Part shown: positions 18,931 to 27,752 of the stretch, piece by piece
Layout of the letters: each line of letters opens with the position of its first letter
How positions within the stretch are numbered: the stretch's first letter is position 1
Assembly (NCBI RefSeq): GCF_030409055.1
Contig: NZ_CP116619.1
Span: 5,076,924-5,140,923 of the forward strand
Direction: 5' to 3'
DNA from: Trichocoleus desertorum NBK24
Lineage (GTDB): Bacteria > Cyanobacteriota > Cyanobacteriia > FACHB-46
Length of the DNA stretch: 64,000 bases
Notes under the pieces: model-generated
Database searches by the model: none
Told to the model about the DNA's origin: nothing
Seen by the model: the letters and a program-made list of their open reading frames with translations, nothing else
Program-made: the position numbers and the translations under genes

Positions 18931-19364
18931 GCCAGATTCCTGAAGAGGTCCGGGCAAGAATAAGGATGCAAGCCAACAATCAGTGTGGTTATTGCCGTAG
19001 TTTGCAAAAGTACGTTTTGGGAGTTTTGGAAATTGATCACATCATTCCTAAAGCGGCAGGTGGAACTGATGAGGAAGAAAATTTGTGGTTAGCTTGTCGT
19101 CTCTGTAATGCTTACAAAGGCACCCAAACTCATGGCAGAGATCCAGTCACTAATCGCAAAGCCAAGTTATTCAATCCTCTTCACCAAAAGTGGTCGCGCC
19201 ATTTTACCTGGACTAACAATGGTACTCATATTTCAGGAACTACTGCCTGTGGTCGTGCCACTGTCCTGGCTCTGCAACTCAATAATCCTTATGCTGTTAC
19301 GGTCAGGCAAGCATGGGTATCTGCTGGTTGGCATCCACCATCTGATACTAATGAAAACCTTTAG
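18927..19364 (+). CDS. HNH endonuclease
   Basis: A 145-residue protein with a textbook HNH domain. CGYC forms the first zinc pair, LEIDHIIPKAAGG carries the catalytic His, ENLWLACRLCNAYKG carries the Asn and second Cys pair. The C-terminal half (WSRHFTWTNNGTHISGTTACGRATV) is a domain seen on similar small cyanobacterial HNH proteins. It starts with GTG overlapping the stop of the RHH-like gene. It might be a restriction-like nuclease, a toxin or a homing-type enzyme; no homing target disruption is seen. The coupled RHH gene makes a toxin or defence role the more attractive idea. Confidence 0.85.
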   Translation: MSQIPEEVRARIRMQANNQCGYCRSLQKYVLGVLEIDHIIPKAAGGTDEEENLWLACRLCNAYKGTQTHGRDPVTNRKAKLFNPLHQKWSRHFTWTNNGTHISGTTACGRATVLALQLNNPYAVTVRQAWVSAGWHPPSDTNENL

Positions 19365-19446
19365 TGTCAAGCTCAAACCTACTTGCTGTCGCTAGACGTA
19401 ATCGATTAAAGGCCCAGCAGCAGTTGAAGTAAAATTGGTTTTTGGT

Positions 19447-19926
19447 ATGGGACTTGATGCCTGGGTTTACTGTAATTGCTTTCGTGATGGAAAACTGCGT
19501 GAACCGCCTAAAGTAAGGTGGAAAGTCTATGTTGAGGAGACAGGAGGGATTGCTTGCGTTACTCAGCAATTAGAGGAGCAAATTGCCTTTGACCAATGGT
19601 TGGCATTGCGGGCTTGTGAGCACAGAAATGGAATGCTTTTACATCATCACCTTGGAAATATAGCTCTCATTGCTTTACTACGGTCAGAGCTAAACTGTTT
19701 TCCCGATGACTTTCCAGTACTACTAAGGCAAGTTTTGTACGATGGCGTGCATAGTGGTGACTATTTGGCACCAGGTGATATTGCTAGGCTGCAGCTTGAA
19801 ATTGAAAGGCTCAAAGCGTTCCGATGTAGCAGTAGCGAGGCACAAAATTTCGTTGATGAGTTTTGTCGTCAAAGGAAAGAGTTAGTGGAATGTTCAAAGA
19901 TGATGAACAACCCTATTGTTTTTTGA
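19447..19926 (+). CDS. Conserved hypothetical protein (MGLDAWVYCNCF family)
   Basis: A 159-residue soluble protein beginning MGLDAWVYCNCFRDGKL, with a His-rich centre (CEHRNGMLLHHHLGNIALIALLR) and a charged helical C-terminus. The ATG at 19447 is preferred over a TTG at 19435 because the family-like MGLDAWVYC start follows directly. I recognise it only as a cyanobacterial conserved hypothetical. It lies 82 bases after the HNH nuclease and in the same HIP1-free stretch (about 18340-20190). It could be a third member of that accessory group or an independent gene. Confidence 0.65.
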   Translation: MGLDAWVYCNCFRDGKLREPPKVRWKVYVEETGGIACVTQQLEEQIAFDQWLALRACEHRNGMLLHHHLGNIALIALLRSELNCFPDDFPVLLRQVLYDGVHSGDYLAPGDIARLQLEIERLKAFRCSSSEAQNFVDEFCRQRKELVECSKMMNNPIVF

Positions 19927-20044
19927 CGCAGTCATTGCTCCTTGGATAACTCTAGTAAAAATGAACCAGTAAGTACGGGATGCCGTTCGCAGTTGAGGGA
20001 TTAGCAGCGATAGAATCATTAAGGACTGTTTAGCGCTGCCCTTC

Positions 20045-23000
20045 ATGTCTCAACGCTCCCGTTCTGCCAAAAGCAAATCCACCGAACCTACCAATGGACA
20101 CCATCCATCCCAGGCGAAGTCAGTGGACCAAAACACCATTCGGATTCGAGGGGCGCGGCAACATAACCTCAAGAACATCGACCTCGAACTGCCCCGCGAT
20201 CGCCTCATCGTCTTTACCGGGGTGTCTGGATCTGGCAAATCTTCCTTAGCGTTTGACACCATTTTCGCCGAAGGGCAGCGGCGTTACGTCGAGTCCCTCA
20301 GTGCCTACGCGCGGCAATTTTTGGGCCAAGTCGATAAACCCGATGTCGATGCGATCGAAGGACTCAGCCCTGCCATTTCCATCGACCAAAAATCCACCTC
20401 CCACAACCCCCGCTCCACCGTCGGCACCGTCACTGAAATTTACGACTACCTGAGACTCTTGTTTGGGCGGGCAGGTGAACCCCACTGTCCCCACTGCGAT
20501 CGCTCCATTGCACCCCAGACCATCGACCAAATGTGCGATCGCATCATGGAACTGCCTGATCGCACCCGCTTCCAGATTTTGGCTCCTGTGGTTCGGGGCA
20601 AGAAGGGCACCCATAAGAAATTACTCTCCAGCCTCACCTCCGAAGGCTTTGTCCGGGTGCGAGTCAATGGCGAAGTGCGCGACCTCAGCGACTCCATCGA
20701 GCTAGAGAAAAACCAAGCCCACAACATCGAAATTGTGGTCGATCGCTTGGTCAAGAAGCCTGAGTTAGAAGAACGTCTAGTCGATTCACTCACCACCTGT
20801 TTACGGCACTCCGAAGGCATCGCGATCGTCGATATTCTGTCTGCCTCGGATGCTGAGTCTGGTGCAGATTCCAATGTGGTTGCTCTACCGACGGGAAAAA
20901 ACGCAGCTAAAAATTCAGTGCCAGTAGCCGCAGAATCCGGTGGGCAGTACGGGCTACCACGAGAACTAGTGTTTTCAGAAAACTTCGCCTGCCCAGAACA
21001 TGGTGCGGTGATGGAAGAGCTGTCTCCCCGTTTGTTCTCCTTCAACTCGCCCTATGGCGCTTGCCCCAACTGTCATGGTTTGGGCAGTCATCGCACTTTC
21101 TCAGCGGATTTGGTAGTGCCGAATCCAGCTTTGCCCGTCTATGCCGCGATCGCCCCTTGGTCAGACAAAGACAACACCTACTATCTCTCTCTGCTCTACA
21201 GCGTTGGGGAAGCTTACGGTTTTGACATTCAAACCCCTTGGAACAAGCTCACCCGTGAGCAACAGCAGATCATCCTCAATGGCTCCAAAGACGCGATCAA
21301 GATTGAAGTCGATTCCCGCTACCGCGATCAGAAAAGCTACGTGCGGCGCTATGAAGGTGCCCTCAACATTCTTCAGCGCCAATATGAAGAAGCCAGTTCT
21401 GATCTCTACAAGCAAAAGCTAGAGCAATATCTAGTGGATCAACCTTGTGATGTCTGTCGGGGGCGACGGTTGAAGCCAGAGTCGCTGAGCGTGCGACTGG
21501 GCCAATACCGGATTAATGAGCTGACTGGCGTTTCGATTCAAGAATGCCTGAGCCGAGTAGAGGGTTTGAAGCTGAGCGATCGCCAAGCCACAATCGGAGA
21601 TTTGGTATTGCGCGAAATCAAAGCCCGCTTGCAATTTCTGCTGGATGTGGGTCTAGATTACCTAACACTCGATCGCACCGCTATGACTCTCTCAGGAGGA
21701 GAGGCACAACGAATTCGGCTAGCGACTCAAATTGGCTCTGGTTTGACAGGTGTGCTCTATGTCTTGGATGAACCCAGCATTGGCCTGCACCAGCGCGATA
21801 ATGGTCGCTTGCTCCGCACCCTTAACAAGCTTCGTACCCTGGGCAATACGCTGATTGTGGTCGAGCACGATGAAGAAACCATTCGCGCTGCCGATCACCT
21901 GGTAGACATCGGCCCTGGCGCAGGGATTCACGGCGGCAATATTGTCGCCCAAGGCAGCTTTGAGGACATTCTAGCGGCTCCCGATTCTCTAACTGGGGCT
22001 TACTTATCGGGGCGGCAGGTGATTCATACGCCAGCCGAACGACGAGAAGGCAATGGCCGAGCTTTGAAGATCAAAAATGCTTCTCGTAACAACCTGAAGC
22101 AGGTAAGTGTCGAAATTCCTTTAGGAAAATTGGTTTGCGTCACGGGTGTGTCGGGGTCGGGCAAATCCACTCTGATCAATGAACTACTCTATCCGGCGCT
22201 ACAACACCATTTTGGTCACAAAGTTCCCTTTCCCAAGGAAATGGAAGCGTTAGATGGTCTGAATGCCCTCGACAAAGTGATTGTGATCGATCAGTCTCCG
22301 ATTGGTCGCACGCCTCGCTCCAACCCTGCCACCTATACAGGCGCGTTTGATGTGATTCGAGATGTGTTTGCGGAGACGATCGAAGCCAAAGCCAGAGGCT
22401 ACAAACCCGGACAATTCTCCTTCAACGTCAAAGGGGGACGCTGTGAGGCTTGTAGTGGGCAGGGTGTGAACGTGATCGAGATGAACTTCCTGCCCGATGT
22501 TTATGTGCAATGCGATGTCTGCAAGGGAGCGCGCTATAACCGCGAAACCCTCCAGGTGAAGTACAAGAACAAATCGATCGCCGATGTCCTCAACATGACG
22601 GTGGAGGAAGCCTATGAGTTTTTCAAAAACATTCCCCAAGCCTCTAACCGCCTGCAAACGTTAGTGGATGTGGGTTTGGGCTATATCCGTCTCGGGCAAA
22701 CGGCACCTACCCTCTCTGGTGGGGAAGCCCAACGAGTGAAACTAGCCACCGAGCTATCTCGCCGCGCCACAGGCAAGACTCTCTACCTAATCGATGAACC
22801 CACGACAGGGCTTTCATTCTACGATGTCCACAAGTTGCTGGATGTGGTGCAGCGCTTGGTAGACAAGGGCAACTCGGTCTTGGTGATCGAACACAACCTA
22901 GATGTGATTCGCTGCTCGGATTGGGTGATTGACCTGGGGCCAGAAGGCGGCGACAAAGGTGGCGAAATTATTGCCGTGGGCACTCCAGAGGACGTGGCTC

Positions 23001-23077
23001 AGAGTGAGCGATCGCATACTGGGCACTATCTCAAGCAAGTCCTAGAGCAATATCGCTCTCTGGCTCCCACAGAGTGA
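20045..23077 (+). CDS. uvrA: Excinuclease ABC subunit A
   Basis: A 1010-residue DNA damage sensor for nucleotide excision repair, which loads UvrB at lesions. Two ABC ATPase units are complete: Walker A GVSGSGKSSLAFD near residue 59 and GVSGSGKSTLINELL near residue 700, with signatures LSGGEAQRIRLA and LSGGEAQRVKLA. Zinc-binding Cys pairs occur at CPHC, CPNC, CDVC, CEAC and CDVC. The intervening UvrB-binding region is present. A low-complexity insertion (about residues 265-300, Ala/Ser/Asp-rich) makes it longer than the usual ~950. It is flanked by accessory genes but is itself an ordinary core gene, rich in HIP1 sites. Confidence 0.97.
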   Translation: MSQRSRSAKSKSTEPTNGHHPSQAKSVDQNTIRIRGARQHNLKNIDLELPRDRLIVFTGVSGSGKSSLAFDTIFAEGQRRYVESLSAYARQFLGQVDKPDVDAIEGLSPAISIDQKSTSHNPRSTVGTVTEIYDYLRLLFGRAGEPHCPHCDRSIAPQTIDQMCDRIMELPDRTRFQILAPVVRGKKGTHKKLLSSLTSEGFVRVRVNGEVRDLSDSIELEKNQAHNIEIVVDRLVKKPELEERLVDSLTTCLRHSEGIAIVDILSASDAESGADSNVVALPTGKNAAKNSVPVAAESGGQYGLPRELVFSENFACPEHGAVMEELSPRLFSFNSPYGACPNCHGLGSHRTFSADLVVPNPALPVYAAIAPWSDKDNTYYLSLLYSVGEAYGFDIQTPWNKLTREQQQIILNGSKDAIKIEVDSRYRDQKSYVRRYEGALNILQRQYEEASSDLYKQKLEQYLVDQPCDVCRGRRLKPESLSVRLGQYRINELTGVSIQECLSRVEGLKLSDRQATIGDLVLREIKARLQFLLDVGLDYLTLDRTAMTLSGGEAQRIRLATQIGSGLTGVLYVLDEPSIGLHQRDNGRLLRTLNKLRTLGNTLIVVEHDEETIRAADHLVDIGPGAGIHGGNIVAQGSFEDILAAPDSLTGAYLSGRQVIHTPAERREGNGRALKIKNASRNNLKQVSVEIPLGKLVCVTGVSGSGKSTLINELLYPALQHHFGHKVPFPKEMEALDGLNALDKVIVIDQSPIGRTPRSNPATYTGAFDVIRDVFAETIEAKARGYKPGQFSFNVKGGRCEACSGQGVNVIEMNFLPDVYVQCDVCKGARYNRETLQVKYKNKSIADVLNMTVEEAYEFFKNIPQASNRLQTLVDVGLGYIRLGQTAPTLSGGEAQRVKLATELSRRATGKTLYLIDEPTTGLSFYDVHKLLDVVQRLVDKGNSVLVIEHNLDVIRCSDWVIDLGPEGGDKGGEIIAVGTPEDVAQSERSHTGHYLKQVLEQYRSLAPTE

Positions 23078-23155
23078 ATCTTAGAGGGGATTTAAGACGA
23101 CTATTTTTTGTCTAAAAGTGAGTGGCAAGCCTACCTTCACTGCTCAAAATTAGTT

Positions 23156-24013
23156 ATGTCTGAATCTTGGACTCACGCTTATATCTCGACCAACGGCATC
23201 AACTTGCACTATGTCACTCAAGGTGAAGGGCCGTTGATGTTGATGCTGCACGGTTTTCCAGAGTTTTGGTATTCCTGGCGCAAACAAATTCCGGAATTTG
23301 CCCAGGACTACAAAGTAGTAGCGCTGGATCTGCGCGGCTATAACGATAGCGATAAGCCGCCAGAAAAATCCGCCTACGTGATGGCAGAGTTCATCAAAGA
23401 CATCAAAGGCATCATCCAGGGATTGGGGTATGACCAATGTGTGCTAGTAGGCCATGACTGGGGAGGCGCGATCGCCTGGAATTTCGCCTACACCTATCCA
23501 GAAATGCTCGATCGCTTGATTATTCTAAACTTGCCGCACCCAGCCAAGTTTGCCGAAGGACTCCGCACCCCACAACAGCTACTTCGCAGTTCCTATATCT
23601 TTTTCTTCCAATTACCTTGGTTGCCAGAGTGGCTTATTGAAGCAGGCAACTATCAACCGCTTGATGTAGCTTTTAAGGGGATGGCAGTGCATAAAGAGGC
23701 ATTTACCGTCACGGATATCCAAGCCTATAAACAGGCAGCAGCTAAACCAGGTGCCCTGACAGCAATGCTGAACTACTACCGCAACGCCTTTCAGCAAGGG
23801 TTGTTTAAGCCAAGCTGGGGAGTCTTAGAAGTGCCAACTCTGATGATTTGGGGCGAGCAGGATCAGGCGCTAGGCAAAGAACTTACCTACGGGACTGAAC
23901 AATATGTAAGAGATTTTCAGATTAAATATATTTCTGACTCTAGCCACTGGGTGCAACAAGAACAGCCGCAGCTCGTGAATCAGTACATGCGTGAGTTTTT
24001 ATCCAAGAAGTAG
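23156..24013 (+). CDS. Alpha/beta hydrolase, epoxide-hydrolase-like
   Basis: A 285-residue alpha/beta hydrolase. The HGFPEFWYSWRKQIP segment holds the HGxP oxyanion motif, and GHDWGGAIAWNFA places an Asp nucleophile, as in epoxide hydrolases and haloacetate dehalogenases. The acid lies near GEQDQALG, and the catalytic His is in SSHWVQQEQP. The cap region between about residues 140 and 210 has Tyr residues suitable for epoxide activation. The ATG at 23156 is chosen because the upstream in-frame TTG adds 16 residues unlike the family. It follows uvrA by 78 bases. The substrate cannot be told from sequence. Confidence 0.9.
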   Translation: MSESWTHAYISTNGINLHYVTQGEGPLMLMLHGFPEFWYSWRKQIPEFAQDYKVVALDLRGYNDSDKPPEKSAYVMAEFIKDIKGIIQGLGYDQCVLVGHDWGGAIAWNFAYTYPEMLDRLIILNLPHPAKFAEGLRTPQQLLRSSYIFFFQLPWLPEWLIEAGNYQPLDVAFKGMAVHKEAFTVTDIQAYKQAAAKPGALTAMLNYYRNAFQQGLFKPSWGVLEVPTLMIWGEQDQALGKELTYGTEQYVRDFQIKYISDSSHWVQQEQPQLVNQYMREFLSKK

Positions 24014-24085
24014 TCTTAAGGGTGATTTACTAGACCGGGAAAGCTTGTATACCAGTGGTCTGACCTTCAAAGGTAGAACGAAGTC

Positions 24086-24304
24086 ATGAGTCAAGGAAAC
24101 GCCGAAGTTTGCTCTGCTTGCGGTGTCAAAATTTTGAGAATTCCGACTGGCGATCGCGTCTTGTTCTCCGTTGGCCCACCGGGGACTAGGGCCACGCTAT
24201 GGGCTAGGGTTTGCCAATTTACGCAAAAACCAGGCTGCATCAACAAAGACAGAGATGCAGTCGGAGAGATTAAACAGAACGACTACTACCAAGCTGAACT
24301 ATAG
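24086..24304 (+). CDS. Small Cys-rich protein, cyanobacterial conserved
   Basis: A 72-residue protein with CSACG near the N-terminus and two further Cys (VCQFTQKPGCIN), giving a four-Cys set that could hold zinc. The middle reads PTGDRVLFSVGPPGTRATLWARV, a pattern I recall as conserved among cyanobacterial hypotheticals. The ATG starts MSQGNAEVC. No enzyme motif is present. A HIP1-based hairpin terminator follows immediately. Zinc binding is an inference from Cys spacing. Confidence 0.8.
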   Translation: MSQGNAEVCSACGVKILRIPTGDRVLFSVGPPGTRATLWARVCQFTQKPGCINKDRDAVGEIKQNDYYQAEL

Positions 24305-24349
24305 AAAAAGCGATCGCCCTCTTTGAAGCTAGGAGAGCGATCGCTTTTT
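24305..24349. terminator. Bidirectional terminator built from two HIP1 octamers
   Basis: AAAAAGCGATCGC at 24305-24317 pairs with GCGATCGCTTTTT at about 24337-24349, with an extra CTC/GAG pairing inside. The 13-bp inverted repeat has A on one side and T on the other, so it can terminate transcription in both directions. It lies between the convergent small Cys-rich gene and ndhE. Confidence 0.85.
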
Positions 24350-24392
24350 AATTGACCATTTGGAGGGCAGCTCGCGGTTGAATACGCTATAA

Positions 24393-24698
24393 CTACCACT
24401 TCAAGAGATTGAACTGTTCCATGTCTACGGTGTCACGGTTGCGGTAAATAGCTAGCACGATTGCCAAACCCACTGCTGCCTCTGCTGCCGCGATCGTAAT
24501 CACAAATACCGTGAATACCTGACCTTTAATCTCTGCAGAGTCGAGGTAGTTCGAGAACGCCATCAAATTTAGGTTGACGGAGTTCAGCAACAATTCGATT
24601 GACATCAATACTCGTACCGCATTCCGGCTGGTGACGAGGCCATAAATGCCAATGCAAAAAAGGGCAGCCGCTAACAGCAAAAAGTATTCAAGTTGCAT
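24393..24698 (-). CDS. ndhE: NDH-1 subunit 4L
   Basis: A 101-residue protein, the usual length, with three membrane helices. The residues [20 protein letters not shown], then [20 protein letters not shown] with the conserved membrane Glu, identify NuoK/NdhE. It is part of the membrane arm of the thylakoid NDH-1 complex for respiration, cyclic electron flow and CO2 uptake. The ATG at 24698 has GGAG five bases upstream and is preferred over a GTG at 24710. It is the last gene of the ndhA-I-G-E unit. Confidence 0.97.
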   Translation of the reverse strand: MQLEYFLLLAAALFCIGIYGLVTSRNAVRVLMSIELLLNSVNLNLMAFSNYLDSAEIKGQVFTVFVITIAAAEAAVGLAIVLAIYRNRDTVDMEQFNLLKW

Positions 24699-24770
24699 AG
24701 ATCTCCTCACGGGTGACTAAACGAATCAACTAAAAGCTTAGAAATCAACACCATCATGGAATGGTTGGGA

Positions 24771-25439
24771 TTAAGGAGCTAAGCGATCGCTGGGGGTCAC
24801 TGGTCCTTCAGCACCCGATTGGGATGATTTAATTCGACTTCCACTTAAAGCGGGAACTGCTTCTCTAGGCCGTTCTTGTAAGGTAAAAACTTGGCGTTGG
24901 GTTTGCGTAGTGGAGGTGTCGTCTGGTAGGAACTCACGACGAGCCAAGATAATTGCGCCCACCAAAGCCATTAGCAGCAAGATCGAGGCCAATTCAAACG
25001 GCAGTAAAAAGTCACTGAAGAAGTGTTTGCCAATCACCACAATGGCGTCATCTCCAGCACTAGGCGCATTTGAGAGAGACCAAGGAGTTGAAAGCACCAT
25101 AGTGCTGAGCAGGGCAAACAGACTTACACAAACCAATCCAGTTAGTGCCTGCCGCACCCAAGCATTGGGCATAGGCTTGAAGTCTTCTCGCTTGTTTACC
25201 AACATAATGGCAAACAGAATCAAGACGTTGACGGCTCCTACATAGATGAGTACTTGAGCCGCAGCGACAAAGCCTGCATTCAGCAAAATGTACAGCCCAG
25301 CGATGCTGATAAACACGCCACCAAGCAAGAAAGCTGAATAAACGATATTAGACAGCAACACGACACCGAGAGCTGCTCCAATCATCATCAGACCTAGCAG
25401 GCCAAATGAGACAATCTGAACTCCTTCCGCTAGATTCAC
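24771..25439 (-). CDS. ndhG: NDH-1 subunit 6
   Basis: A 222-residue membrane protein with about five helices in the first 165 residues (VVLLSNIVYSAFLLGGVFISIAG has the conserved NuoJ/NdhG pattern, and YVGAVNVLILFAIMLVNKRE follows). A soluble Thr/Ser-rich C-terminal tail of about 45 residues ends the protein. It starts with GTG, preceded by AAGGAG about 13 bases upstream and AAAGGA closer in. It belongs to the membrane arm of NDH-1 and lies between ndhI and ndhE. Confidence 0.96.
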   Translation of the reverse strand: MNLAEGVQIVSFGLLGLMMIGAALGVVLLSNIVYSAFLLGGVFISIAGLYILLNAGFVAAAQVLIYVGAVNVLILFAIMLVNKREDFKPMPNAWVRQALTGLVCVSLFALLSTMVLSTPWSLSNAPSAGDDAIVVIGKHFFSDFLLPFELASILLLMALVGAIILARREFLPDDTSTTQTQRQVFTLQERPREAVPALSGSRIKSSQSGAEGPVTPSDRLAP

Positions 25440-25479
25440 AATCCTTTGATCTCCTTAGAATGCATGCATACCCAGCCAA

Positions 25480-26085
25480 TTATGCTTGGGTCTTCTCAGA
25501 ATTTTGCTCAAGCTGCTCTGAAATCTCTTCCGGACGCTGGCCTGCTCGCTGGCTACCGGGGGGCAGATCATGAGGGTCCATAACACCCTTAGGTAAGTAA
25601 ACCAACTCTCGTAGTGGTGTCACCATAGGGTCATCTGTAACTTTATACGGTAAGCGACCTAGAGCCACGTTGTCATAGTTCAGCTGGTGGCGATCGTAGG
25701 TCGATAACTCGTAATCCTCTGTCATTGACAGACAGTTGGTGGGGCAATATTCCACACAGTTACCGCAGAAGATACAAACTCCAAAGTCAATGCTGTAGTG
25801 CTTGAGCTGTTTCTTCTTGGTTTCTTTGTTGAATTCCCAATCTACGACTGGCAGGTTGATCGGGCAAACCCGGACGCAGACTTCACAGGAGATACATTTG
25901 TCGTATTCAAAATGAATCCGCCCCCGAAACCGCTCGGAGGGAATTAGTTTCTCGTAAGGATATTGAACCGTAATGGGGCGTCGGCGCATGTGGTCGAAGG
26001 TTACGGATAAGCCCTGACCGATGTAGCGAGCGGCTTGTACCGCTTCTTTGGTGTAGTCGCCAACTTGTTTGAGGAACTTGAGCAT
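25480..26085 (-). CDS. ndhI: NDH-1 subunit I, two [4Fe-4S] clusters
   Basis: A 201-residue ferredoxin-like subunit. Two CxxCxxCxxxCP motifs ([12 protein letters not shown] and [12 protein letters not shown]) hold the two tetranuclear clusters. It links the peripheral ferredoxin-accepting arm to the membrane arm of NDH-1. The start at [11 protein letters not shown] (26085) is the family start; an in-frame start at 26130 adds 15 atypical residues. The C-terminal tail ([20 protein letters not shown]) is acidic. It lies 140 bases downstream of ndhA. Confidence 0.97.
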   Translation of the reverse strand: MLKFLKQVGDYTKEAVQAARYIGQGLSVTFDHMRRRPITVQYPYEKLIPSERFRGRIHFEYDKCISCEVCVRVCPINLPVVDWEFNKETKKKQLKHYSIDFGVCIFCGNCVEYCPTNCLSMTEDYELSTYDRHQLNYDNVALGRLPYKVTDDPMVTPLRELVYLPKGVMDPHDLPPGSQRAGQRPEEISEQLEQNSEKTQA

Positions 26086-26184
26086 GGAGTCACCGTTCTT
26101 GAATGATGAAGGATGGAGCTTGCTTCTCAAAAGGAGGGGGATGAAGTTGGATGCAGTTGGCTAACAATTCACACCAGCTTCATC

Positions 26185-26208
26185 CTGGGCTGTTTACTGG
26201 GCTGTTTA
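26185..26208. repeat. Perfect 12-bp tandem duplication between ndhA and ndhI
   Basis: CTGGGCTGTTTA occurs twice in direct succession at 26185-26196 and 26197-26208. It sits 20 bases downstream of the ndhA stop codon in the ndhA-ndhI spacer. It is probably a slippage product. Confidence 0.85.
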
Positions 26209-26228
26209 AGTGGCTGGTTTAGCTACCA

Positions 26229-27347
26229 TTAGCCACCAAAGGCAAAGGGGAAGGTGAGCTTGAGGGCAGCAGTCAGTAATAGGTTCACCAAGCCAACGGG
26301 TAGAAGAAACTTCCAACCTAAGTCGAGGAGTTGGTCAATCCGTACCCGTGGCACTGTCCAACGGAGCAGAATCGCCAGGAAGATGAGGAAATAGGCTTTG
26401 AGCAGGGTCATGGTGATGCCCAAGGTTGCAGTGATGATTTGCAACCAAGGAGTCGTTTCGCTAATGCCGAACCAGTTAGAAATCAAACTCAGAGGGATGG
26501 GAGATTCCCAACCACCCAGGTATAGCACAGCGACAAAGAGAGCTGAGAGCACTAAGTTGACATAGGAACCAAGGTAGAAGAGGCCAAACTTCATTCCGGT
26601 GTACTCAGTTTGGTAACCAGCGACCAGTTCTTCTTCTGCTTCTGGCAAGTCAAAGGGAAGGCGCTCACATTCAGCGAGGGCAGCAATCCAGAAAATCAAG
26701 AAGCCTACAGGTTGCCGCCAAATATTCCAGCCTAGAATGCCGTAGCCAGCTTGTTGGTTGACGATGTCAATCGTGCTGAGGCTGTTCGACATCATCACGA
26801 TCGCTAAGACCGACAAAGCGAGGGGAATTTCATAGCTAATCGACTGAGCTGCTGCCCGCAAACCTCCAATCAAGGAGTACTTGTTATTGGAGGCATACCC
26901 AGCCATTAGCAAGCCGATTGGGGTAATGCTAGCGAGGGCAATCCAGAGAAAGACGCCGATGCTGAGGTCAGTAATTAAAAGATTTTGTCCGAAGGGCACG
27001 ATCAGGTAGGACAGAAACACCGGAATCACGACGATCGCGGGGCCTAGGGTAAACAGCAGGGGATCAGCTTTTAAGGGGACAATATCCTCTTTCAGAACTA
27101 GCTTGAGGCCGTCTGCCAAGGGTGCCAATGCGCCCATAGGCCCAATAAACTCTGGGCCAATCCGCTGTTGTGCGGCAGCGGAGATTTTTCGCTCTAGCCA
27201 GACACAAGCTAATACACCGACTGTCGCGCCTATCAGCATCACGACCATCGGCAGGGGGAGCCAAACCAATCTGGCAATGTCGGCAGGCAAGCCCAGTTGC
27301 ACAAGCGCTTGGATAAAACTTCCTTGTAGGTCAATTCCTGGATTCAT
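26229..27347 (-). CDS. ndhA: NDH-1 subunit 1
   Basis: A 372-residue polytopic membrane protein (about eight helices) of the NuoH/NdhA family. It has the conserved [22 protein letters not shown] at the first cytoplasmic loop and the [22 protein letters not shown] loop that forms the quinone site with its acidic cluster. It connects the peripheral arm to the membrane arm. It is the first gene of the leftward ndhA-I-G-E unit. A perfect inverted repeat lies 37 bases upstream of its ATG (27385-27420). Confidence 0.97.
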   Translation of the reverse strand: MNPGIDLQGSFIQALVQLGLPADIARLVWLPLPMVVMLIGATVGVLACVWLERKISAAAQQRIGPEFIGPMGALAPLADGLKLVLKEDIVPLKADPLLFTLGPAIVVIPVFLSYLIVPFGQNLLITDLSIGVFLWIALASITPIGLLMAGYASNNKYSLIGGLRAAAQSISYEIPLALSVLAIVMMSNSLSTIDIVNQQAGYGILGWNIWRQPVGFLIFWIAALAECERLPFDLPEAEEELVAGYQTEYTGMKFGLFYLGSYVNLVLSALFVAVLYLGGWESPIPLSLISNWFGISETTPWLQIITATLGITMTLLKAYFLIFLAILLRWTVPRVRIDQLLDLGWKFLLPVGLVNLLLTAALKLTFPFAFGG

Positions 27348-27384
27348 GTTTTCAATAATGGCGATCGCTGAGTTCGTTCAACCA

Positions 27385-27420
27385 AACTACGAAGCTGCTG
27401 GGTAGGCAGCTTCGTAGTTT
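27385..27420 (-). repeat. Perfect 15-bp inverted repeat upstream of ndhA
   Basis: AAACTACGAAGCTGC (from 27385 or one base before) and its exact complement GCAGCTTCGTAGTTT flank a loop of about seven bases. It lies 37-75 bases before the ndhA ATG on the ndhA strand. There is no T-tract, so it is unlikely to be a plain terminator. It may be a leader hairpin or the remnant of a small mobile repeat. Confidence 0.85.
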
Positions 27421-27721
27421 GTGGTTGCTGTCTGAGTTCTCAGTCCAGCAACACCCTAGATAGGGATTGATCAGTAAGTTTCTTTATGAAGAATGTTTGA
27501 CCTCTACAGTGCTTAGTATATCGCTGGACGGCCTTGTCAGTGGTCTTAGAAATAAGAAGTTCTACCTATCGAATTTCTAGAATCTTTCGCTCAGGATGGC
27601 AGATCTGCCTCGGTTCCACGTCATCCAAAAATCTAATTCGCTAAAACTCTATGGATGCTATAGAAAAAGCTGTTGGGTTATCAGAGGCGCACTTCTCATA
27701 ACTCATTTAGCTATTGCAATA

Positions 27722-27752
27722 CAAAAAACCCCCAAACAACATGCTTGAGGGC
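27722..27752 (-). terminator. Intrinsic terminator of gltA
   Basis: On the minus strand CCCTCAA pairs with TTTGGGG (one G-T pair) around a loop GCATGTTG, then a run of six T follows. It lies about 150 bases after the gltA stop codon. Confidence 0.75.

Noticed and set aside
20446-21045. Long minus-strand open frame (199 residues) inside uvrA
   Set aside because: A shadow of the codon bias of uvrA; its Ser/Arg-rich translation has no domain.
27421-27720. Search for a tRNA or riboswitch in the gltA-ndhA gap
   Set aside because: No T-loop consensus, cloverleaf or known riboswitch core could be identified by eye.
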